A DNA stretch of 64,000 bases from positions 1 through 64,000 of the forward strand of contig JAFQZQ010000048.1 of the NCBI GenBank assembly GCA_017405845.1. The letters run 5' to 3'. The translations under genes and the position numbers were made by a program. Below, in pieces: positions 41,909-49,975 of this stretch (its first letter is position 1; the number at the start of each line of letters is the position of its first letter). The notes beneath the pieces are model-generated. The model did no database searches. It was not told the origin of the DNA and worked only from the letters and a program-made list of their open reading frames with translations. The stretch comes from Mogibacterium sp. GTDB taxonomy: Bacteria > Bacillota > Clostridia > Peptostreptococcales > Anaerovoracaceae.

Positions 41909-43036
41909 ATGATAAGTTTTAACGTTCCTCCGTATATTGGCAAGGAAAAGGAATACTTAATGCAGGCTGTTGATTCGCATAAGATCTGCGGCGACGGACA
42001 GTTCACTAAGAAGTGCAATGCATGGATCGAGGAGAAGATGGGAGCTCATAAGGCGCTGCTGACGACTTCCGGTTCGACAGCGCTCGACATGGCGGCCATC
42101 CTTACGGATGTCGGCCCGGGCGATGAGGTCATCCTGCCTTCGTATACCTTCGTATCTACAGCTAACGCTTTCGTGCTGAGAGGCGCGTCGCTGGTGTTTG
42201 TAGATATCAGGCCAGACACTCAGAATATAGACGAGAAGCTGATCGAGGATGCCATTACTGATAAGACAAAGGTGATCGCACCTGTCCACTATGCAGGCAT
42301 CGGCTGCGAGATGGACACCATCATGGATATCGCAAAGCGCCACAATCTGCTGGTTGTAGAGGATGCGGCTCAGGGCGTCAATGCGTTCTATAAGGGTAGA
42401 GGCCTGGGAAGCATTGGTGACTACGGATGCTACAGCTTCCACGAGACAAAGAACTACAGCATGGGCGAGGGCGGAGCTCTTCTGATCAGAGACGAAGACA
42501 AGACTGACAGAGCGGAGATCATCAGAGAAAAGGGTACCGACAGGAGCAGATTCCTCAGAGGTCAGATCGACAAGTACACATGGGTAGACATGGGATCATC
42601 GTACCTGCCGAGCGAGATGAACGCAGCATATCTGCTGGCTGAGCTCGAAGAGGCCGACATGATCAACAACAACAGACTCGCAAGCTGGAACGCATACTAC
42701 GAGCAGCTGAAACCGCTCGCAGAGGCCGGACGCATCGAGCTCCCTGTTATTCCTGAAGAGTGCACGCACAATGCGCACATGTTCTACATCAAGACGAAGG
42801 ACATCGAGGAAAGAACAGCTCTCGCTTCATTCCTGAAGCAGAACGACATACTTGCCGTATTCCACTATGTGCCGCTTCACAGCGCACCTGCAGGCAGTAA
42901 ATTCGGAAGATTCCACGGTGAGGACAAGTACACGACGAATACATTCGAGAGACTGCTGAGACTGCCGATGTACTACGGTCTCAAGCCGGATCAGGTTGAA
43001 TATATCACCGATACTATCAAGAAATTCTACAAATAG
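41909..43036 (+). CDS. wecE: dTDP-4-amino-4,6-dideoxygalactose transaminase
   Basis: This 375-residue PLP enzyme of the DegT/DnrJ/EryC1/StrS family closely resembles E. coli WecE (RffA) across its length. Shared landmarks are FNVPPYIGKEKEYL at the start, CGDGQFTKKC, PSYTFVSTANAFVLRGA, PVHYAGIGCEMDTIM, EDAAQGV (Asp152 binds PLP) and SFHETKNYS with the Schiff-base Lys181. It would transfer an amino group from glutamate to dTDP-4-keto-6-deoxyglucose, giving dTDP-Fuc4N. AAGGAG precedes ATG 41909, 12 bases after rfbB. No WecD-like acetyltransferase is seen nearby. Confidence 0.92.
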   Translation: MISFNVPPYIGKEKEYLMQAVDSHKICGDGQFTKKCNAWIEEKMGAHKALLTTSGSTALDMAAILTDVGPGDEVILPSYTFVSTANAFVLRGASLVFVDIRPDTQNIDEKLIEDAITDKTKVIAPVHYAGIGCEMDTIMDIAKRHNLLVVEDAAQGVNAFYKGRGLGSIGDYGCYSFHETKNYSMGEGGALLIRDEDKTDRAEIIREKGTDRSRFLRGQIDKYTWVDMGSSYLPSEMNAAYLLAELEEADMINNNRLASWNAYYEQLKPLAEAGRIELPVIPEECTHNAHMFYIKTKDIEERTALASFLKQNDILAVFHYVPLHSAPAGSKFGRFHGEDKYTTNTFERLLRLPMYYGLKPDQVEYITDTIKKFYK

Positions 43037-43045
43037 GAGATAGAA

Positions 43046-44650
43046 TTGGCGGACGCAAAGACGATTCAGCCCTGGATCGGGCTCGTTACTAAGAATATAA
43101 AAGAAGAGAACGGCTGCCTGGTTGTCAGCGGCATCTGCATGACCCGTTTAATAAACGGCAAGGGTGCGCTGGACACTGAGCTGGTCCGTATTGACGTGAC
43201 GTCGCAGAAGAATGCAGCCACGATGAGCTTCGGCTCGCGCTACGGGTTGCCGGGTCCTAAAAAATCGCGCATCAACACATATAAGCTGGTGATCGATCTG
43301 CAGGAAGCTCGCGAGTGGGACATCCAGAACAAGCTGCTGGTCATCTACAAGGATCAGTACGAAGGCTTTATCGCATATGATGTCCGCGACAGGCGCACCG
43401 GGCAGAACAAGAACGGCCCGCTGTTCATCCACGACGGAGTAACCAGCTATCTCAGACAGAACAAATACAACAGGGTGTTCCTCGTAGTGAGAGACACCAA
43501 CAGATACGACTATCCGGAAGAGCAGGAGAGACTTGAGCGCGCCAAGAAGAAGGCGGAGGAGCTCAGGGACAGGGACATCATCCTGATGTACGAGAAGAAC
43601 TGCAGCAGGTATGAGGAGAGCGCGTCGGTGCTTTACGAGAAGCTGATCGACATGGGCTACGACAACGTGTTCTACATAGTCGACATGTCCATACCAGCTG
43701 TGCAGGAGCTTCCGGATAAGTATAAGAAGAATCTCATCCAGAAGGACAGCGACAAGCATCTCGAGTACTTCTTCGCCAGCAACAAGTTCATTTCGACGGA
43801 GACCATCGACCACTCGCTGCAGCTGAGGATAGCCAACAAGAGCGCACAGGATAAGATCACCGGAGAGGGACTGATGTACGTGTTCCTGCAGCACGGCGTT
43901 ATGTACATGGTGTCGCTCAACTCCGAGCTGAGGGTCGGATTCAAGCAGAAGACCGGCTACAAGCTTCATAAGACTGTCGTTTCGTCGGAGGCGGAGGCAA
44001 GGCACTTCATAGATCTGGCGGGTATGGACAGAGACGACCTATATGTCACCGGACTCGCCAAATTCGACAGGTGCTACCGCAATGAAGGCGCTGATAAGAT
44101 AATCATCATGCCTACCTGGAGGCGCTGGGAGACAAACCAGGCCAAGAAGGACATTGAAGGCACGGGCTACTTCAGGATGATAGAAACGATGTATGAGGCC
44201 GTTCCTGAAGATAAAAGGGACAGAGTCATCATACTTCCGCACCCGCTGATGGCGGAAAGATTCCGCGATGAAGAGGGCGGACTGGGCGGCAGCATAACGC
44301 TGGCGGACAGCTACGATCGCGTATTCAGGGACTGCAGCCTGCTCATCACAGACTACTCGTCGATCGCGTACGACGCGTTCTACAGGGGAGCAAACGTGGC
44401 CTTCTACTGGAAGGACAAGGATGAGTGCATGGAGCACTACGGCGAGGGCACGTTCCTCATGCTCAATGAGGATAACGTCTTCGGCGAGGTCTGCATGAAC
44501 GGCGAAGAGATCACAAAGGCGGTCGAAGAGCTCTACAACAAGCCGCAGAGAGCGCGTGACCTCGAGCGCTACAGCAAGATCGTTGAGTTCCACGACGGCC
44601 GCAACTCCGAGCGTATAATAGAGCTCCTGAAAAGGGACGGAGTTATTTAG
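43046..44650 (+). CDS. CDP-glycerol glycerophosphotransferase-like protein 4
   Basis: This 534-residue member of the TagF/Glyphos_transf family starts at TTG 43046 with AGGAGA upstream. The N-terminal ~130 residues form a beta-rich region (PWIGLVTKNIKEENGCLVVSG). A helical charged stretch follows, and then the family core: YVFLQHGVMYM (QHG in place of the usual WHG, catalytic His kept), KIIIMPTWRRW, VIILPHPLM and LITDYSSIAYDAFYRG. It is the most divergent of the four paralogues. Linked to rfbB-wecE, it may transfer a phosphate-linked unit onto a Fuc4N-containing glycan (inference). Confidence 0.85.
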   Translation: MADAKTIQPWIGLVTKNIKEENGCLVVSGICMTRLINGKGALDTELVRIDVTSQKNAATMSFGSRYGLPGPKKSRINTYKLVIDLQEAREWDIQNKLLVIYKDQYEGFIAYDVRDRRTGQNKNGPLFIHDGVTSYLRQNKYNRVFLVVRDTNRYDYPEEQERLERAKKKAEELRDRDIILMYEKNCSRYEESASVLYEKLIDMGYDNVFYIVDMSIPAVQELPDKYKKNLIQKDSDKHLEYFFASNKFISTETIDHSLQLRIANKSAQDKITGEGLMYVFLQHGVMYMVSLNSELRVGFKQKTGYKLHKTVVSSEAEARHFIDLAGMDRDDLYVTGLAKFDRCYRNEGADKIIIMPTWRRWETNQAKKDIEGTGYFRMIETMYEAVPEDKRDRVIILPHPLMAERFRDEEGGLGGSITLADSYDRVFRDCSLLITDYSSIAYDAFYRGANVAFYWKDKDECMEHYGEGTFLMLNEDNVFGEVCMNGEEITKAVEELYNKPQRARDLERYSKIVEFHDGRNSERIIELLKRDGVI

Positions 44651-44664
44651 TAACATAGCAATAC

Positions 44665-45981
44665 ATGATAATACATAAATATATAACAAAGATACTGGCG
44701 CTGCTTCTGGCGGCGGTAATGGTGCTGCCGACTGCGGCGTTCGCCAATGACGAAGCTGCGGACGAGGCGGCTCCGGCAGCCCTGGAGAATCTCACCATTG
44801 AAGAAAACCCTATGGGTACTGTGGAGATCATATGGGATGCTGTTGAAGGCGCTGCGTACTATGAGGTGGCATCGCCGGGCGTGAATGGCGGTGAACCGGC
44901 GGTGACCGAAGAGGCCATGTGTACGGTTTCGGGGCTGGACCACGGCGTTGCCTACGAGTTCAACGTTGCCGCCTGCGATGAGTCCGGAACGGTCGTTGCA
45001 GAGGGAGATGTCTCGATCACAACGGTTGCGTACAGGATCAAATTCAATGAAAACTCATTCAGGAAGCTGAAGAGCAAAACGGTGACTCCGAGGAAGTTCA
45101 ACATCAACCTGAGAAAGATGATCGGAGAGCCGCACAGCGGATATGCTGTGGTACAGGGCGGATGTACCGATGGCACATATGCGTACTACCTGATGGTGTC
45201 GACAGCGACCCAGAAGGGCAGAGTCCTGAAGGTAAGGATAAAGGACAGAAAGGTCATCAAAAGGTCGAAGGTGCTGAATACCTGGCACGGCAACGGCATG
45301 GCCTATGACAGCAAAAGAAAAAAGCTGGTCGTTATATCGCGCGAGCACAGAAAGCAGGAAATCACGCAGATCGATGCAAAGACGCTTAAGATAACCAGGC
45401 AGAAAAACGCTAAATACAGCTACAATATCGATGCCTGGACAAAGAAGCTCAGTCAGAGGTATAAGCAGTCCGGACTCGCTGCCATAGCGTATGTCAAAAA
45501 GTATGACTGCTACATAGCTCTCGAGCGTGTATATCACAACCTGCTGATATTCGATCCGGATACATTCGAGTGTATCGGTCTGGTATATACGGAGCTGGGC
45601 AAGACCGGCACCTTCCAGGCCATGGATGCCGACTCGAGATATGTATATCTGCTTTTGAGCTACTACAATGACGGCAGTGTTGTGCAGCCTTACAACAAGA
45701 TAGTTGCTCTCGACTGGAACAGCGAGAATCTCCTGCCTGTTGTAAATGCGTGCAAAAGTAAGGATCTTCCATATGTACCGAGGGCGTGGCGCTGCAACAA
45801 CGACGGCAAGGGTAAGCCGGATGCCTCCATACGGATCAGAACCAAGCACGAGGCAGAAAACATCTATCATACGACAGACAAGAACGGCAAAGAGCACTTC
45901 TACATGTCTGAGTACTACGGTCATAAGGTAAAAAGAAAGTATCACAGAGATAATTATGTCTATGACCTTGGCGTAATCTAA
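44665..45981 (+). CDS. Secreted protein with FnIII-like and propeller-like regions
   Basis: This 438-residue exported protein has a signal peptide (TKILALLLAAVMVLPTAAFA). An FnIII-like module covers about 40-120 (ENLTIEENPMGTVEIIWDAVEGAAYYEV). A ~300-residue basic region then has repeated short strands such as QGGCTDGTYAYYLMVS, NGMAYDSKRKKLVVIS and AMDADSRYVYLLLSY, which read like blades of a beta-propeller. No enzyme signature is recognised. A carbohydrate- or wall-binding role is a guess. It follows the TagF-like gene by 14 bases without a clear ribosome site and precedes tagO by 25 bases, so it lies in the teichoic operon. Confidence 0.75.
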   Translation: MIIHKYITKILALLLAAVMVLPTAAFANDEAADEAAPAALENLTIEENPMGTVEIIWDAVEGAAYYEVASPGVNGGEPAVTEEAMCTVSGLDHGVAYEFNVAACDESGTVVAEGDVSITTVAYRIKFNENSFRKLKSKTVTPRKFNINLRKMIGEPHSGYAVVQGGCTDGTYAYYLMVSTATQKGRVLKVRIKDRKVIKRSKVLNTWHGNGMAYDSKRKKLVVISREHRKQEITQIDAKTLKITRQKNAKYSYNIDAWTKKLSQRYKQSGLAAIAYVKKYDCYIALERVYHNLLIFDPDTFECIGLVYTELGKTGTFQAMDADSRYVYLLLSYYNDGSVVQPYNKIVALDWNSENLLPVVNACKSKDLPYVPRAWRCNNDGKGKPDASIRIRTKHEAENIYHTTDKNGKEHFYMSEYYGHKVKRKYHRDNYVYDLGVI

Positions 45982-46006
45982 ACAGAAAGGGTCTCATACC
46001 GGAAAC

Positions 46007-47269
46007 ATGTTAGGAACCAATTATTATCTGACCAAAATAATAGAAGCATTCATCATAGGCTTTGGCGTGGCATATCTGTTTGGACCGATCAGCATTAAGC
46101 TGGCTCACAAACTCGGGGTAATAGACACGCCTAGGGACGCGAGAAGGGTACATAAAAAACCGATCCCGCGTTTCGGAGGAATGTCCATCTTCATGGGGTC
46201 CATGGCCGCGATGCTGATACCGGCCGGGATGAATGCCAATATCAAGGTAGCCATGATAGGCGGCGCACTGATGTACCTGCTGGGCATCTGGGACGACATC
46301 AAAGACATAAAACCGATCGTAAAGTTCGGCGGACAGGTCCTGATTGCATCCCTCGTCTACTTCCTGGGGATCAGGATCACTTTCATCGGCAGCTACTTAG
46401 TCGCCTTCGAAGGCACGCAGGCGCACCTGATACTCAGCGAGGGTGTTGCCTACCTCATCACTGTGTTCTGGATAGTCGGCATCACCAATGCGGTGAACCT
46501 GATGGACGGACTGGACGGACTCGCTGCAGGCTCGGTAGCGATCATGTCGCTTTCGCTTGCGTATATTGCGTACATCCACGGTACAAGGCTCGGATCCATG
46601 CCGGTCTGCATAGCACTCGTTGCGGTAGCGGCCGGATGTCTGGGATTCCTGCCATACAACTTCTCGCCGGCCAAGACCTTTATGGGAGACGGCGGAGCGC
46701 TTTATCTGGGATACATGCTGGCAGTTCTGTCAGTCATCTCACCACTTAAGAGGGCGACTGTTGTAGGAGCTCTCGTACCGATGCTCACTCTGGCAGTGCC
46801 TATCTTCGATACGGTGATGGCCATGCTCAGAAGAGCGCTCAAACATGAATCGATAATGTCGGCCGACAAGGGCCACCTGCACCACCACCTGATGGCTGCA
46901 GGCTTCGGCCAGAGGCGTTCGGTCGTGATAATATACGGTATCGTAGGAATAATGGGAGAGGTCGCGGTGCTCATCAGCCGTGAGCTCTACAAGGACGCGT
47001 TCTTCCTCTTTATGATCGCCTTCCTGTATCTGTGCATCATAATGGTGCCTAAGAAGAGGGCAAAAGGAATCAAGAGGATAATTACTCAGGATACGAGTGA
47101 TCTTGAAAAAGAATACTTTACTGAGTATCTCAATTATGAGAGGGAAAGGCGCAGAGAGCTGCGCGAGGCGGCCAAGGCAGCTGCGGAGGCTGCGGCTGAG
47201 GCAGAGGAAGCATCGCCTGAAGATCCTGAAGATAATGGCGATAATAATGAAAAAGGAACGGTAGAATAG
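46007..47269 (+). CDS. tagO: Undecaprenyl-phosphate sugar-1-phosphate transferase (TagO/WecA)
   Basis: This 420-residue polytopic enzyme of the MraY/WecA family transfers a HexNAc-1-phosphate from UDP-HexNAc to undecaprenyl phosphate, the first step of wall teichoic acid synthesis. It shows KLGVIDTPRDARRVHKKPIPRFGG, GIWDDIKDIKP (aspartates), NAVNLMDGLDGLAAG (catalytic Asp), FMGDGGALYLGY and GHLHHHLMAAGF. About eleven membrane segments are present. The C-terminal ~70 residues are a charged Ala/Glu cytoplasmic tail not usual in the family. The LCP gene starts immediately after its stop, supporting a shared role in wall-polymer synthesis and attachment. Confidence 0.93.
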   Translation: MLGTNYYLTKIIEAFIIGFGVAYLFGPISIKLAHKLGVIDTPRDARRVHKKPIPRFGGMSIFMGSMAAMLIPAGMNANIKVAMIGGALMYLLGIWDDIKDIKPIVKFGGQVLIASLVYFLGIRITFIGSYLVAFEGTQAHLILSEGVAYLITVFWIVGITNAVNLMDGLDGLAAGSVAIMSLSLAYIAYIHGTRLGSMPVCIALVAVAAGCLGFLPYNFSPAKTFMGDGGALYLGYMLAVLSVISPLKRATVVGALVPMLTLAVPIFDTVMAMLRRALKHESIMSADKGHLHHHLMAAGFGQRRSVVIIYGIVGIMGEVAVLISRELYKDAFFLFMIAFLYLCIIMVPKKRAKGIKRIITQDTSDLEKEYFTEYLNYERERRRELREAAKAAAEAAAEAEEASPEDPEDNGDNNEKGTVE

Positions 47270-48577
47270 TTGAGCAATACGGAAAAAGAAAAAAAGAAAA
47301 GCACTGGAAAGCACGGTACTATGCAAAAGCGGAAAGCGTTTCCCCGTAAAAAGGGATACATAGTAGCATTATTGCTGCTGGCGCTTGTAACGGCTGCATT
47401 CTTCGTGATGATGATACTTACAGACCTTCTGCCTTCAGACCTTACGGTCATACTGGCGGGAGTCGTGGTTGCTTTGCTGCTGCTCACCAACTTCATGTTT
47501 TCGAGCAGATTCAGATGGAAGCGCATCGTAGGCATTCTCATATCCATGGTGCTCATATGCGTACTGGCTTCAGTCACTGTATTCATGGGCGAGACCTATG
47601 CCATGCTGAATTCGATAAGCGGAAGCAGTGCGGGATCAGCTGATGCTTCGGGACCGGATGCTGACAAGGTATCGGTAACTGAAGAGCCTTTCAATATCTA
47701 TATCACAGGTATCGACCAGTGGGAGAGCGAGAAGGGCCTCGATCTTGAGCGAAGCGATGTAAACATGATAGTCACGGTCAATCCGGTCACCAAGAAGGTG
47801 CTGCTCACATCGATCCCACGCGATTCATACGTGAAGCTCCATACTGCACAGCAGATGGACAAGCTGACACATACCGGAGTCTACGGAGTCGATGAGACGA
47901 TCTATACCGTAGAGGACTGGCTGGGTGTAGACCTCAACTATTATGTGAAGATGAACTTCAGCGCTGCTGTAGAGATTATCGACGCGTTGGGCGGCATCAA
48001 GGTTTACTCACCTGTGGAGTTTGAGAGCAGCCTTAAGGGATATAAGTATAAAAAAGGCTGGAACTATCTCGGCGGATACAAAGCTCTCTACTTTGCGCGT
48101 GAGAGACACGCGTTCGAAGGGCAGGACTCCATCAGGGTGGAGAACCAGCAGAGAGTAGTAAAGGCGATCATCAAGAAGATGACATCATCGACAGCGCTGC
48201 TGACCAATTACGGTGATGTGATGAGCGCGGCCAGCCGCAACATGCATACCAATATGTCATCTGCGGAGATGACAGAGCTGGCAAAGATGCAGCTGACAGA
48301 CCTGAGCGAATGGGATGTTCAGTCCCAGAAGATCGACGGCGAGTACGGTGAGGACTATGTAGCGTCGCTCACCCAGAGTCAGAAATTCTCGGTATTCAAT
48401 ACAGACCCGGCTTCGGAGAAGAAATGTACCGATGCGATCAGCAATGTGATGAATCCAAGTCAAAGCGAGATCAATGCGGCAACGGAAAACTCGAGAAAGG
48501 GTTTCATAATGAACGCTCTGTACAGGGTACAGGAAAAGGTAAAAGAGAAGGCACAGCATTCTGAAGAAGAAGGCTAG
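47270..48577 (+). CDS. LytR-CpsA-Psr (LCP) family glycopolymer transferase
   Basis: This 435-residue membrane protein starts at TTG 47270, directly after the tagO stop, with AAGGAA 11 bases upstream. Three N-terminal membrane helices (about 30-115) precede an extracytoplasmic LCP domain (about 140-330) with FNIYITGIDQW, RSDVNMIVTVNP (catalytic Arg/Asp), LLTSIPRDSYV, INEYG-equivalent THTGVYGVDETI and LYFARERHAFEGQDSIRVENQQRVV. LCP proteins move polyprenyl-diphosphate-linked glycopolymers onto peptidoglycan, so this is the likely ligase for the polymer made here. The three-helix topology resembles CpsA-type members. Confidence 0.93.
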   Translation: MSNTEKEKKKSTGKHGTMQKRKAFPRKKGYIVALLLLALVTAAFFVMMILTDLLPSDLTVILAGVVVALLLLTNFMFSSRFRWKRIVGILISMVLICVLASVTVFMGETYAMLNSISGSSAGSADASGPDADKVSVTEEPFNIYITGIDQWESEKGLDLERSDVNMIVTVNPVTKKVLLTSIPRDSYVKLHTAQQMDKLTHTGVYGVDETIYTVEDWLGVDLNYYVKMNFSAAVEIIDALGGIKVYSPVEFESSLKGYKYKKGWNYLGGYKALYFARERHAFEGQDSIRVENQQRVVKAIIKKMTSSTALLTNYGDVMSAASRNMHTNMSSAEMTELAKMQLTDLSEWDVQSQKIDGEYGEDYVASLTQSQKFSVFNTDPASEKKCTDAISNVMNPSQSEINAATENSRKGFIMNALYRVQEKVKEKAQHSEEEG

Positions 48578-48584
48578 ATACGAA

Positions 48585-48620
48585 AAAGATCCTTCCGGCA
48601 GCCCGGAAGGATCTCTTTTA
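48585..48620. terminator. Bidirectional Rho-independent terminator
   Basis: AAAGATCCTTCCGG and CCGGAAGGATCT pair across CAGC with A-run and T-rich flanks. It lies between the convergent LCP gene and the minus-strand hydrolase gene. Confidence 0.88.
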
Positions 48621-48632
48621 TTGCGCAAAATA

Positions 48633-49799
48633 CTAGTTGTTATTCGTTGCGGTCGCAGTTGCAGTCTTTGGCTTGCCGATGTAACGGAAAACGGACTTGA
48701 ATCCCTTATATCTCTTTGTGGTAAGGGAGTTGACAGCGATGGATTTGTTCCAGCTGGTGCTGCCCGGTTTGCCATCATCGGTGGTGCACGCCTCGGCAAG
48801 CTTGTTGTTGCCCAGGTAGATCGCCACATGTGTAGTGGTGCAGAGCACGTCGCCTACCTTCAGGTCAGCCTGCTTAGGATGACCGAGGTTTGCAAAGAGC
48901 TCGCACTTTTTGAATTCAGGCGCCATGTACGACTTACCGCGCTTGCAGAGATCGAGCATGAATGGCTCGTTGCCGCCATGAGCATATGCCGCGGTGACGA
49001 ACGGATTGCAGCAGTAGGTCTTCTGCCACTGCTTTACATATTTCTGCTTGGACTTAGGCTGAGTGCCGCAGAAGTAGCATCCGTTATGGTGGGAGTGCAG
49101 ACCGTTGCCGTAATGGAAAGAGTTGTCGTTAGCTATCTTTCTTGCCCAGGCAGCTGAGTTCGAAGCGATCTTAGCAGCAGCCTTGGTCTGAACTACCTCG
49201 GACGGATCCTTGGTATCCTGGATAGTGCTGACAACCGTCTGAAGCACGGTCTTCTTTTCCACGATCTTCACCTTTGAGGCGCTGACATAGTAGTACTTCT
49301 TACCATACCTGATCTTATACCATATGGAATTGTTCTTAGCCTTTGCTACAAGTACGATAGTAAGCTCCTGATCCTTAGGAAAGAGGCCGACCCTCGGCAT
49401 GGAAACACCTGCGCCTTTCCTGTAGTTCACTTTGGCTGTAGTCTTACCGATAGAGGTGGTGCTGTATTTGATGGTGTCCACCAGATCGGAGCGGATGTAA
49501 CCGGTCTTTTTTCCGGCAGTGATGTGATACCACTTATACAGCTTGCCGTATTTGCTGTCGGTCACGAAGACTTCACCCTTGATCTTGATGTTGGTGTTGT
49601 CCTTGAGTCCGGTAACCTTATTGCTTGCTTTTGTAGGCTTTGCTCTCACGAAAGCACCGTCCCAGCTGTTGACCTTCGCGGTAGCTCCGAGATTTGTTTC
49701 AGTAGCAGCAGTAATACCAGCAGCCAGCATCATCACAAACACGATAAAAAGAGCTATCAGCGAGACCCGGAGAGCCAATTTCTTGTTCTTCAGAGCCAT
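48633..49799 (-). CDS. Secreted SH3b plus NlpC/P60-like protein A
   Basis: This ~388-residue exported protein starts at ATG 49799 with GGAGG 11 bases upstream. A signal or anchor helix spans about 8-32. Two bacterial SH3-like modules (about 38-110 and 115-182) resemble wall-binding domains. The C-terminal domain (about 215-375) has AWARKIANDNSFHYG, Cys241 and Cys244 in NGCYFCGT, the candidate nucleophile Cys263/264 in KTYCCNPFVTAAYAHG, and His324 in TTTHVAIYLG. This is a CHAP/NlpC-P60-like layout, suggesting a peptidoglycan amidase or endopeptidase. The CxxC pair and double Cys are unusual. A paralogue is encoded at 52719. Confidence 0.82.
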   Translation of the reverse strand: MALKNKKLALRVSLIALFIVFVMMLAAGITAATETNLGATAKVNSWDGAFVRAKPTKASNKVTGLKDNTNIKIKGEVFVTDSKYGKLYKWYHITAGKKTGYIRSDLVDTIKYSTTSIGKTTAKVNYRKGAGVSMPRVGLFPKDQELTIVLVAKAKNNSIWYKIRYGKKYYYVSASKVKIVEKKTVLQTVVSTIQDTKDPSEVVQTKAAAKIASNSAAWARKIANDNSFHYGNGLHSHHNGCYFCGTQPKSKQKYVKQWQKTYCCNPFVTAAYAHGGNEPFMLDLCKRGKSYMAPEFKKCELFANLGHPKQADLKVGDVLCTTTHVAIYLGNNKLAEACTTDDGKPGSTSWNKSIAVNSLTTKRYKGFKSVFRYIGKPKTATATATNNN

Positions 49800-49856
49800 T
49801 TTGACATAAACCTCCGATCTTAATGACACTTATTGCATCATACATATTCACACTAA

Positions 49857-49884
49857 ATTATATTGCTGCAAAAAAAGCCATCAA
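49857..49884 (-). promoter_or_regulatory. Promoter of the SH3b/NlpC-like gene
   Basis: On the minus strand TTGATG (49884-49879), a 16-base spacer and TATAAT (49862-49857) lie about 58 bases before ATG 49799. Confidence 0.6.
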
Positions 49885-49912
49885 CGACTCTGTATAAGCT
49901 TTAAGAGCCTTA

Positions 49913-49941
49913 TTAACAATTATTAATTATTCAATTATAAT
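49913..49941 (+). promoter_or_regulatory. Promoter of the yfhO-like gene
   Basis: TTAACA, a 17-base spacer and TATAAT lie about 35 bases before TTG 49976, divergent from the minus-strand promoter. Confidence 0.65.
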
Positions 49942-49975
49942 TAACTGATTAAAGAAAAACGGAGGAAGTATATCG

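Noticed and set aside
40874-44650. Rhamnose pathway (rml) operon
   Set aside because: rfbA and rfbB are present but no RmlC epimerase or RmlD reductase; a WecE transaminase follows instead.
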